DNA from: a bacterium
GTDB lineage: Bacteria > Patescibacteriota > Minisyncoccia > Phycocordibacterales > UBA10002
NCBI GenBank assembly: GCA_030697445.1
Contig: JAUYPY010000049.1
Coordinates: 1-7,990 of the forward strand
Reading direction: 5' to 3'
Length of the DNA stretch: 7,990 nucleotides
The position numbers and the translations under genes were made by a program. Below the pieces are notes generated by a model, which was given only the letters and a program-made list of their open reading frames with translations, did no database searches and had not been told where the DNA came from. Shown piece by piece: positions 1-6,568 of the stretch. Each line of letters begins with the position of its first letter. Positions within the stretch are counted from its first letter, which is position 1.

Positions 1-2862
1 GTTGGCGAGGGAGCCAAGCGATGGTGCGGCAACCGAGAACAGAGAGCCGGGAGTTGAGGTGCCGATGCCGAGGTTACCCGCCGCATCAATCACCATGGGG
101 CTGGCATCATTCGCGCTGTCTTCAAACCACGCGGTGTAGCCGCTTCCAAGATTGGAAAGAAGGAACGCAGTGTTCAAGGCAGTTGTGCCGGTCGCAACTG
201 CAAATGCCGCTCCTGGAGTTGTTGTGCCGATACCGATGCCGAAGCCACCGCTGACTGTAGAGGTTGCTGTGCCGGTGCCCAAGTTAATGTCATTTCCCGA
301 CAGCGAGAGGTCTCCTCCAGCTCCGATGTTGGTGTTCACATGCAGGAGGAACTTGGGGTCAACTGTCCCGATGCCGATGTTGCCAGATGAATTTATAAAC
401 AAACGCTCTGTGCTATCTGCACCGGTATAAAATCCAAGATTGGCATTGGAAGAAACGCCGAAATCGGCACTTGAATTCCCTTTAATTTTACCAGACACAC
501 CAATAGTTCCGCGCAAATTACCACCCTGTTGAAAGTTTAAACTGCCACCTTGCCCGCCTGTATTGTTAATTAAAATATCTTCAACATCACCGGTACCTAC
601 CACAACAAATGTTCGAGCAGGCGATAATGTTCCGATACCGACATTTCCACTTCTATGCACTACAAAATTTGCGTTGGAATAAAGTAAATTACCACCACCA
701 ATAGTCAAACCATTTTGCGCAAGAAGAGAATTTGCCTGAATGCCGCCGAGTGTCGTAGAAGTTGCAGTTGAGTTTTCTACGAACCACGGCGTATCAAACA
801 CGGTGGAGGTGGCTGCGTTTGCTGTTGTGCGGAGAATGCCGCCGGCTATTGTAAGGCCGCCGGTTCCGATACGGAGGTCTGTTGCAGAGATTCCTCCGGA
901 GAATGTAGATGTTGCTGTTGCGAGAGAGAGAATCGCTCCCGATGATGCGGTGATGGTCAAACCATTGGAAGTAGAGAGTCCTGCGGTAGAAACGCCTCCG
1001 CTAAAGGTTGAGGTTGCCGTTGTGGAAGTCGCATTGATGGAAAGGACATTGAGGTGTCCGTAGAGAGTTGAAGAACCGGTGGAGAAGTTGCCGACACTTT
1101 GGACAGCAAATGCGGTGCCCGGGGTCGTGGTGCCGATCCCCACTCTCCCCGTGCCGAAGGTTGTCGTCGCGTTATTAGTCGTATTGATCGAAAGCGTATT
1201 CTCCGAATTAATCAAGTATGCGCCAGAGGCGGTGAGTTGCGTGCCTGTAGAAGTTGCCGTACCTGCAAGCCCGAGCGATGTGCCCAGAAAAAGCGAGCGG
1301 AAGCGCGTCCACGGAGAAGTGGAGCCGAGGTCTATCGCGTTGTCCGCTGTCGGCACGAGCGATGAACCGATTTTTGAATTGAAATATACGATGTCGGTCG
1401 TCGTTGCATCGCCCAAAGTTGTGTTGCCGTTCACGGAAAAGTTCTCATACACCGTCTGCCCTGAAACAAAAAAAGATGTAGCACGAAGCGTACCGTCCAC
1501 ATCAAATGTATATTGCGGCGATGTTGTTCCGATGCCAACGCGATTGTTTGCCGCGTCCACAAAAAGCGTGTTCGTATCTACAATAAGAGCGCTCGAGAGC
1601 GTTGAAGTCGCGTTTACCGACAGTGCACCTGTTACATTGACGGTCGTGCCGGTCAGTGTTCCGAAATTCGCACTCGTCGCACCAATAGAACCCATTCCGC
1701 TGATTGAACCGCCGGAAATGGTCGGCTCAAAAATATCCACCGTCCGCAATTTGTCAATTTTGTTCGTGTGCGACACGGTCTGGTATACATTGGTAATACT
1801 CGCCGCATTGCGCCCCGTTTCCGCCGAAATTTTATAAATCTCCGACGAGAGCTTGTTGTTGAGTATGGAAAGTTTTTCGTTAAGTTCATCGCGCGAAATT
1901 TCACCTATAATTACACGCTCTATTACGCGCTCGCTGGTTGTGATCCGCTCAGCCGCTGCTACAAGTTGGCGCGGCCCCTGCGACGGTGACGGCAAATTCG
2001 TTGGTTGTTGCAAAGGCGGAGGAGTAACGGCAAGTCCAGTACCCGGCACCGGCGCGCCAAAAAGCGACAAGAGTGTCCGCCCAGTATCAACGGCGAGTAA
2101 ATTTACGCCGCGGAAAAATGCTTTCGCAATTTTCTGTGTGAAGTTGCGCGCAGACGGAGCGATGTCTGCAAGCGCAGCGCCTGAATCGGCAAGCGATGCT
2201 GCGCGTCCTGCAAACGCTTGCGCTCCGGATGCGGCATACAAAGGCACACGCACCGCAAATTCTACTACCGCGGCGCGCGCATCATCAAGCGAAATCTCGG
2301 AGACAGCGTTCGCGGCGCTCGCTGCGAAAGATGCGACGCGTTCAAATGCGCCATCCTGTACGCCAGCGTACGCGCCGAACACGAACGCGGAAGAGACGGC
2401 GAGCGCCGCCGCCTTTTGCAACAATTCAGTCGTTACAAGCGATGATGCTTTAGACAACAGTGGGACGAATGAACGATTCGCATTTCCAGTTATTGAAGAA
2501 ACTATTTTTGGGGCAATAGATGGGGCGAGAGGAACCGATTCATTTTCGTACGATAATTCCGATTCAAATGTATTTGCGTGAGCGCGCGCAGGAATTGACG
2601 AAACTGAATGTGTAAACTGAGGTTCATTTTCCGTACCTCCCAGAAAATCAACAATCCGCGATGCGCCGGAAACTGAAGCGTTAAGGTCGCGATGATTCAA
2701 AATTGATTCGCGAGATACAAACCACGCCCTTCCAATCATCCTTGCTTCAAGTTTCCCGCCACGCGCAAGTTGCCCGACATAATCAGGCACATAGCCAACA
2801 AGCTTAGCCGCATCCTTCGCGGAGATAAAATCTTTTCCATCGAATTTTAGAATGTTTTTCAT
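1..2862 (-). CDS. Putative membrane-anchored repeat fibre/adhesin with N-terminal HTH domain (3' end off window)
   Basis: This stop-free minus-strand frame runs 954 codons from ATG 2860-2862 to the window edge. Seen in order: residues 11-55 resemble an excisionase/MerR-type helix-turn-helix with wing (ISAKDAAKLVGY, then DYVGQLARGGKL, then MIGRAWFVSRESI). Residues 60-145 are a polar linker. Residues 148-168 form one hydrophobic segment (AAALAVSSAFVFGAYAGV) with basic residues before and acidic residues after, suggesting N-in/C-out. Residues 170-268 are Ala-rich and helical. Residues 270-297 are Pro-rich. Residues 303-348 look like a coiled coil (SERVIERVI, DELNEKLSILNNKLSSEI). From about 380 onward it is Gly/Ser/Thr/Asn-rich beta-type sequence with six VGIGTxxP motifs and repeated TATSTFSGG. 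The VGIGT motif is known from phage tail-fibre and surface-fibre proteins; an S74-type chaperone could lie beyond the edge. There is no N-terminal signal peptide. Function is inferred: a trimeric surface fibre. The HTH fused to it is unexplained. The start is supported by an AAAGG element. Gene existence is near certain; the role is uncertain. Confidence 0.85.
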   Translation of the reverse strand, partial: MKNILKFDGKDFISAKDAAKLVGYVPDYVGQLARGGKLEARMIGRAWFVSRESILNHRDLNASVSGASRIVDFLGGTENEPQFTHSVSSIPARAHANTFESELSYENESVPLAPSIAPKIVSSITGNANRSFVPLLSKASSLVTTELLQKAAALAVSSAFVFGAYAGVQDGAFERVASFAASAANAVSEISLDDARAAVVEFAVRVPLYAASGAQAFAGRAASLADSGAALADIAPSARNFTQKIAKAFFRGVNLLAVDTGRTLLSLFGAPVPGTGLAVTPPPLQQPTNLPSPSQGPRQLVAAAERITTSERVIERVIIGEISRDELNEKLSILNNKLSSEIYKISAETGRNAASITNVYQTVSHTNKIDKLRTVDIFEPTISGGSISGMGSIGATSANFGTLTGTTVNVTGALSVNATSTLSSALIVDTNTLFVDAANNRVGIGTTSPQYTFDVDGTLRATSFFVSGQTVYENFSVNGNTTLGDATTTDIVYFNSKIGSSLVPTADNAIDLGSTSPWTRFRSLFLGTSLGLAGTATSTGTQLTASGAYLINSENTLSINTTNNATTTFGTGRVGIGTTTPGTAFAVQSVGNFSTGSSTLYGHLNVLSINATSTTATSTFSGGVSTAGLSTSNGLTITASSGAILSLATATSTFSGGISATDLRIGTGGLTIAGGILRTTANAATSTVFDTPWFVENSTATSTTLGGIQANSLLAQNGLTIGGGNLLYSNANFVVHRSGNVGIGTLSPARTFVVVGTGDVEDILINNTGGQGGSLNFQQGGNLRGTIGVSGKIKGNSSADFGVSSNANLGFYTGADSTERLFINSSGNIGIGTVDPKFLLHVNTNIGAGGDLSLSGNDINLGTGTATSTVSGGFGIGIGTTTPGAAFAVATGTTALNTAFLLSNLGSGYTAWFEDSANDASPMVIDAAGNLGIGTSTPGSLFSVAAPSLGSLAN
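49..1539 (-). repeat. Six VGIGTxxP protein repeats within the fibre gene
   Basis: The motif [VIL]GIGTxxP occurs six times in frame: VGIGTTSP (1516-1539), VGIGTTTP (1120-1143), VGIGTLSP (619-642), IGIGTVDP (355-378), IGIGTTTP (214-237) and LGIGTSTP (49-72). It is often preceded by a Gly-Asn/Arg turn and followed by a short hydrophobic strand such as AFAV or LFSV. A second motif, TATST[FV]SGG, occurs at residues 615-623, 649-657 and 865-873, with shorter ATST forms elsewhere. The spacing between VGIGT units is irregular (132, 167, 88, 47 and 55 residues). This is a degenerate protein-level repeat, not a DNA tandem array. Such units are known from fibre proteins with repeating beta structure. 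Confidence 0.85.
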
Positions 2863-2866
2863 ATGG

Positions 2867-2871
2867 CCTTT
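2867..2871 (-). promoter_or_regulatory. Shine-Dalgarno-like AAAGG of the fibre gene
   Basis: Reading the minus strand, AAAGG lies 4 nt before the ATG at 2860-2862. The spacing is short but usable. It supports this ATG, which also begins exactly one short stretch before the HTH domain. It is the clearest Shine-Dalgarno-like site in the window. Confidence 0.5.
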
Positions 2872-3413
2872 GCAAATCAAGACATCTCGGCTGAACTAGG
2901 TATGTATCTCGGATTAAAAATTGTTACGATCATTTTTATGATTAGTATTACGTTTATTCTTTCGTAAACGATCTTGTTCGATAAGGCGTTGGTACTTTCT
3001 GACGTTATGAAGCAAAATTGGTATTTCATTTTCAAGTGAGGATTACCAATACCCGAACTGAAAACAAAACAAGAAGCAAAAATAGGAAAAAAATGCATCG
3101 TTTCTTGAAATTTTTATTGTGCAATTTTGCGTAAAAAAATGCGCACGCTTAACAAGAGAAATTATAAAGCAAATTAGGCGTATACGCAGCTAAAAATATG
3201 TGGATAAATAAGCTTATCTCGGACAAACAAGAATCTGGTCTCGTGTGCTGCATTTAAGAATATTTTTCTATCTTGTTTTAATTGCATATTTTTTATGAAA
3301 ACGGTATTTAACTTTGATGCACAAATACATAAAAAAGACGAAAAAGACCACTGCACTTGTTTCACAAGGACTTTTTACACATATGTGACGACACGACTAT
3401 TTGTTATCCCCAT

Positions 3414-3442
3414 TTTTGATTGACATCGGATGTCAATCAAAA
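3414..3442. repeat. Perfect inverted repeat upstream of the transposase
   Basis: The left arm TTTTGATTGACAT (3414-3426) and right arm ATGTCAATCAAAA (3430-3442) are exact reverse complements of 13 bp, separated by CGG. The repeat ends 12 bp before the transposase ATG. It can be read as an operator or cruciform, or as the hairpin a Y1 transposase recognises next to its gene. The left arm contains the consensus -35 hexamer TTGACA, so a protein bound here would block the promoter. No second copy was seen in the window. Confidence 0.85.
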
Positions 3443-3448
3443 TAGTAT
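3420..3448 (+). promoter_or_regulatory. Sigma-70-type promoter of the transposase, apparently leaderless
   Basis: The -35 box TTGACA (3420-3425) matches consensus exactly. A 17-bp spacer follows, then TAGTAT (3443-3448), which matches 4 of 6 bases of TATAAT. A start point about 7 nt past the -10 would fall at or next to the A of the ATG at 3455. No Shine-Dalgarno sequence precedes that ATG, which fits a leaderless transcript. The -35 box sits inside the inverted repeat at 3414-3442, suggesting repression by a palindrome-binding protein, possibly the transposase itself (inference). Confidence 0.6.
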
Positions 3449-3454
3449 AGCGGT

Positions 3455-4156
3455 ATGCCAAGCCGCTCTCACCGCATCGCACCGTTTGAGCACTACCACC
3501 TATTCAACCGTGGCGTAAATCATCAACAGATCTTTTTTGAAGAACGCGATATTGCGCGCTTTGTTTTTCTTATACTGCACAAACAATCCCCCACAACCAC
3601 TACCACGCGCGTTGAATATTATACGAAAGAATTTCTCAAACACCGCGTATGGAGCACCACCGGCACTACGAAAGTAAAGATGGTTGGGACGCGCTCTGTA
3701 GAGCTGGTAAATTTCTGTCTTATGGACAATCATTTTCACCTCACAGTGCGGGAACTTAAAGAAGGTGGTACATCAAAATATATGCAGCGCATTTTAAATG
3801 CGTACACAAAATACTTCAACACGAAGTACAAACGCAAAGGACATCTCTTTGAAGGACCTTTTAAAGCGGTACGCGTAGACAGTAATGTGCAGCTCTTGCA
3901 TCTGTCTGCCTACATTCATCGCAATCCGCGCGATATGCACGCATGGCGTGGAAAAGAAGCAGAGTATCCCTGGTCGTCGCTTCAAGATTTTATTGTAGAA
4001 AACCGATGGGGACGATTGCTCTCGACGAATGTAATTTTGGAACAGTTCGGAAAAGATTCAGAAACGCAACAAAAAGGATACAAGAAATTTGTTGAAACAA
4101 GTACAGCAAAAAGCCAAAGCTATTCCCTACCGCAAGAGCATTTCTTTGAGAAGTAG
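3455..4156 (+). CDS. Y1 (HUH-type) transposase, REP-associated tyrosine transposase-like
   Basis: This 233-residue protein belongs to the Y1_Tnp / IS200-like superfamily, single-strand DNA nucleases that cut and join at hairpins through a covalent tyrosine intermediate. Visible signatures are an N-terminal YHLFNRGVNHQQIFF strand (residues 14-28), the metal-binding HxH in DNHFHLTV (His93, His95), the helix with candidate nucleophiles Tyr117 and Tyr120 in NAYTKYFN, then GHLFEGPFKA (129-138), YIHRNP (153-158) and YPWSS (171-175). This is the order expected of REP-associated (RAYT-type) family members. Length is normal and no motif is broken, so it appears functional. No TnpB partner, flanking target duplication or right-end hairpin is visible, and its 3' end runs 30 bp into the convergent gatB gene. 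It is probably a stand-alone, possibly domesticated copy, with its own promoter and palindrome directly upstream. Confidence 0.9.
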   Translation: MPSRSHRIAPFEHYHLFNRGVNHQQIFFEERDIARFVFLILHKQSPTTTTTRVEYYTKEFLKHRVWSTTGTTKVKMVGTRSVELVNFCLMDNHFHLTVRELKEGGTSKYMQRILNAYTKYFNTKYKRKGHLFEGPFKAVRVDSNVQLLHLSAYIHRNPRDMHAWRGKEAEYPWSSLQDFIVENRWGRLLSTNVILEQFGKDSETQQKGYKKFVETSTAKSQSYSLPQEHFFEK

Positions 4157-5575
4157 TTCGCGCAGTACCTGCGGGTTCCCTGTCCCTCTTGTTGCCTTCA
4201 TACTCTGCCCAACGAGGAACTGAAGTGCCGATTGTTTTCCATTTTTAAAATCAATAATTGTTTCTTTGTTCGCCTCAAGCACGCCATCGATAATTTTCGA
4301 GAGTTCTGCGGAATCGCTTTGTTGCACATACTTCTTTGAAATCTCTGCGAGGTCTCCACCTTTCTCAAAGACCTCGGCAAGTGCGTCTTTAACTCCACGC
4401 GATGACATTTCGCCATTCAATAGGCGAAGTAGGCATACTCCTAATCCTTGCGGAGTGATAGGCAAAAGCCCGTTCTCCCCGTGTTTAGCCGCCAAACCTG
4501 CAATGTCAGTGCTGATATAGTTTGCAATAAGAACAGATACCGCAGTAGAGGATTTGCCAACTGTACTTATGTAGGAACTTGTTTCTTCAAACAAAGACCC
4601 GTAACGTGTATCTGCAACAAACATTTCAACGCATAGTGGAACAAGTCCTTCTTTTGCGTAGCGCGTGCGTTTTTCTACAGGCAATTCAGGCAGTACTTTC
4701 TTGAGCGCCGCCACTGAAAACTCTGGGATATCGGATACAGCTAAGATTGGTAGGTCGGGCTCAGGAAAATATCGATAATCATGGGACGATTCTTTCTTAC
4801 GCTGGCTAAAGGTGGTTTGGTTCGCATCATCCCATCCTCTTGTTTCCTGTATTATCTTTCCTCCTGATTCAATGAGCGCAATCTGCCGTTTCATTTCGTA
4901 TTCAATTACCCGTTCAACGGCTTTAAACGAGTTCAAGTTCTTAACTTCTACCTTCGTCCCTAATTTTCCATTTTTAACATCCATCTTTTCACTTATACTG
5001 ATATTCGCTTCTATGCGCATCTCCCCTTTTTCCATATTCGCGTCCGATGCACCGATATACCGAAGCAGGAGTTGGAACTCGCGCGCAAAATCGGCCGCTT
5101 CTTTTGCGGAATGAATAACCGGCTCGGTGACAAGCTCCATAAGCGGAACTCCGGCGCGGTTAAAATCAAGCAGACTGTAATTACCCTTGTCGTGGAGTAA
5201 AGTTCCAGTATCTTCTTCCAAATGCACCCGGGTAATCGCAACGCCGTTTAATGAACCGCCGGACACCAGTGGAGATTTATACTGACTGATTTGATAACCC
5301 TTCGGAATATCTGGGTAAAAATAATTCTTGCGGTCAAACGAAGTTGTATCCGCAAGTTTCCCTCCAATCGCGACGCCGACTTTTAAAACATGCTTAACTG
5401 CTTCTTTGTTGATAGCTGGGAGCGTCCCAGGATGTCCCATACACACTGGGCATACATTTACATTCTGTCGCGTTTCGTTCGGGTCGTTCTTGGAATCACA
5501 GAACATTTTCGTTCTGGTTTTGAGTTCGGCGTGTATCTCAAGCCCCACGGTTGTGGTATATTTTTCTTTTTCCAT
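4127..5575 (-). CDS. gatB: Aspartyl/glutamyl-tRNA(Asn/Gln) amidotransferase subunit B
   Basis: GatB is the tRNA-binding and kinase subunit of the GatCAB complex, which converts Glu-tRNA(Gln) or Asp-tRNA(Asn) to the amidated form in the cytoplasm using ammonia from GatA. The 482-residue product has the family's usual length. Signatures: TVGLEIHAELKTRTKMFC (9-26), CPVCMGHPGTLPAINKEAV (42-60), RKNYFYPDIPKGYQISQ (82-98), LEEDTGTLLHD (119-129), DFNRAGVPLMELVTEP (137-152), MRIEANISI (186-194), KVEVKNLNSF (208-217), DYRYFPEPDLP (266-276), and a C-terminal YqeY-like tail ending with QSMKATRGTGNPQ (457-469). Cys26, Cys42 and Cys45 may form part of a metal site. The frame is open 37 codons further upstream to an ATG at 5684-5686, but that stretch overlaps obgE and precedes the conserved start, so ATG 5573-5575 is chosen; it follows the obgE stop by 10 nt. 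gatA and gatC are not in the window. The last 30 bp overlap the convergent transposase gene. Confidence 0.97.
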   Translation of the reverse strand: MEKEKYTTTVGLEIHAELKTRTKMFCDSKNDPNETRQNVNVCPVCMGHPGTLPAINKEAVKHVLKVGVAIGGKLADTTSFDRKNYFYPDIPKGYQISQYKSPLVSGGSLNGVAITRVHLEEDTGTLLHDKGNYSLLDFNRAGVPLMELVTEPVIHSAKEAADFAREFQLLLRYIGASDANMEKGEMRIEANISISEKMDVKNGKLGTKVEVKNLNSFKAVERVIEYEMKRQIALIESGGKIIQETRGWDDANQTTFSQRKKESSHDYRYFPEPDLPILAVSDIPEFSVAALKKVLPELPVEKRTRYAKEGLVPLCVEMFVADTRYGSLFEETSSYISTVGKSSTAVSVLIANYISTDIAGLAAKHGENGLLPITPQGLGVCLLRLLNGEMSSRGVKDALAEVFEKGGDLAEISKKYVQQSDSAELSKIIDGVLEANKETIIDFKNGKQSALQFLVGQSMKATRGTGNPQVLRELLLKEMLLR

Positions 5576-5585
5576 TCCTACAATC

Positions 5586-6566
5586 TTACAACGCTTTAAG
5601 CACTTTAACCACTTCTTTTTTAAATGCGGAAATTGAAGACGGCTCCAACACCGACACCACAAGCGTCGGAATACCCATGTTCTCAAACTCCTTTTTCGCT
5701 TTTGAAAGCACTTGTGGCGTCGCGATGTCTTTTTTAGTAAGTACTACGATTTCCTGTTTTGTCATAAGCTCAGCGCTGTGTGCCGAAAGTTCCGTGCGGA
5801 CTATCTCGTGTGCGTGATGCATATCTTCGTTTTCTAAAGAAATGCAATGAAAAATTATTTTGGTTCGCGCAATATGCCGCAGAAATTTGTGTCCGAGCCC
5901 TTTACCTTCCGATGCACCTTCTATAAGCCCCGGAATATCTGCGAGAATATACCCATACAACTCACCTAGATTTGGTTCTAGTGTGGTAAATTTATATGCA
6001 CCAACTTTCGCGTGCGCGGCGGTAAGCGCATTCAAAAGCGAGGACTTGCCAGCATTAGGCATTCCGATAAGCCCCGCGTCGGCAATAAGCCTCAACTCTA
6101 CTTTAACCTCCGCCGCTTCGCCAATTTTGCCTGGTGTGCATTGTTTCGGCCGTGTATTGCGCGAACCTTTAAAATATTCATTCCCCAATCCTCCGCGCCC
6201 GCCGAACAAAATCTTGATGCGCTCGCCCTCTTTCAAGAGTTCATAAGTTCTTCCTTTGCGCGCTCCGCTTACGATGGTAAGAAGTGAACCGATCGGCACC
6301 ACGACATCCGTATCGACGCCGTTTGCGCCATGTTTGCTTTTGTTTCCTCCGTCTTTGCCATTTTCTGCGGCAATGACGGAATTGCTTCTATATACCGAAA
6401 GGTGGCTCATATCCCGCACTGCAGCGGCATACACATCACCTCCGTTTCCACCATTCCCCCCAGCTGGTCCGGAAAACTCTTTCCCTTTTTCATGCAGCCA
6501 GCGCACCACCCCGTCGCCACCGGCGCCGGCCTGTACCCGTAAAGTGATTTCATCTACAAAAGCCAT
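5586..6566 (-). CDS. obgE: GTPase Obg (ribosome assembly/stress GTPase)
   Basis: Obg is an essential cytoplasmic GTPase that binds the large ribosomal subunit and links ribosome maturation to growth and (p)ppGpp. The 326-residue protein starts with the glycine-rich Obg fold (FVDEITLRVQAGAGGDG, 3-19; GPAGGNGGNGGDVY, 33-46; FGGRGGLGNEYF, 121-132). The G domain follows: G1 GMPNAGKSS (168-176), switch I with TT at 194-195, G3 DIPGLIEGA (210-218), G4 TKKD (277-280, Thr replacing the usual Asn of NKxD), and a G5-like VSV (304-306). It ends soon after G5, so the optional C-terminal OCT domain is absent, as in many Obg proteins. The start lies 2 nt after the stop of the MYG1-family gene, with no Shine-Dalgarno site, suggesting translational coupling. 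gatB follows after 10 nt. Confidence 0.97.
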   Translation of the reverse strand: MAFVDEITLRVQAGAGGDGVVRWLHEKGKEFSGPAGGNGGNGGDVYAAAVRDMSHLSVYRSNSVIAAENGKDGGNKSKHGANGVDTDVVVPIGSLLTIVSGARKGRTYELLKEGERIKILFGGRGGLGNEYFKGSRNTRPKQCTPGKIGEAAEVKVELRLIADAGLIGMPNAGKSSLLNALTAAHAKVGAYKFTTLEPNLGELYGYILADIPGLIEGASEGKGLGHKFLRHIARTKIIFHCISLENEDMHHAHEIVRTELSAHSAELMTKQEIVVLTKKDIATPQVLSKAKKEFENMGIPTLVVSVLEPSSISAFKKEVVKVLKAL

Positions 6567-6568
6567 AG

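Larger units (their letters stand above)
2863..3454. other. AT-rich divergent intergenic region
   Basis: These 592 bp separate the start of the fibre gene (minus) from the start of the transposase (plus), so both promoters should lie here. By hand count, sample stretches are far richer in A+T than the genes: about 23% GC at 3061-3120 and about 35% GC at 2881-2940. Short open frames exist (for example 2877-3098 and 3174-3365, minus), but they are rich in Phe, Ile, Lys and Cys, lack recognisable motifs and look like chance. Two perfect 10-bp palindromes are present, GCGTATACGC at 3178-3187 and CACATATGTG at 3378-3387. I saw no tRNA or clear structured RNA and no convincing promoter for the fibre gene. 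Confidence 0.7.

Noticed and set aside
1079..2581. Two long plus-strand open frames (1079-1837 and 1853-2581) antisense to the fibre gene
   Set aside because: They are mirror images of the Gly/Thr/Ala-rich minus-strand gene, show low-complexity Val/Pro/Ala/Ser composition with no recognisable motif, and the minus frame is uninterrupted across the whole area.
2941..2970. Inverted repeat CGTTTA...TAAACG in the spacer
   Set aside because: The 6-bp arms with an 8-nt loop are within chance for AT-rich DNA and align with no promoter element.
2877..3098. Minus-strand small open frame ending just upstream of the fibre gene
   Set aside because: AT-driven composition, no motif, no ribosome binding site noted; looks like chance in AT-rich DNA.
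3174..3365. Minus-strand small open frame in the intergenic region
   Set aside because: Same reasons: biased composition, no domain features and no supporting start signals.
3356..3376. Terminator-like CTTGT-TTC-ACAAG stem followed by a T-run on the plus strand
   Set aside because: The 5-bp AT-rich stem is too weak and no plus-strand gene lies upstream for it to terminate.
4153..4173. GTAG followed by a small hairpin (CGCAG-TAC-CTGCG), resembling a REP unit next to the transposase
   Set aside because: The stem is only 5 bp and the sequence encodes the well-conserved GatB C-terminal NPQ region, so coding constraint explains it better than a REP element.
5576..5686. Upstream extension of gatB to an ATG at 5684-5686
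   Set aside because: The extra 37 residues (Trp/Cys/Arg/Lys-rich) overlap the obgE C-terminus in another frame, and the conserved GatB start (VGLEIH region) begins just after ATG 5573-5575.
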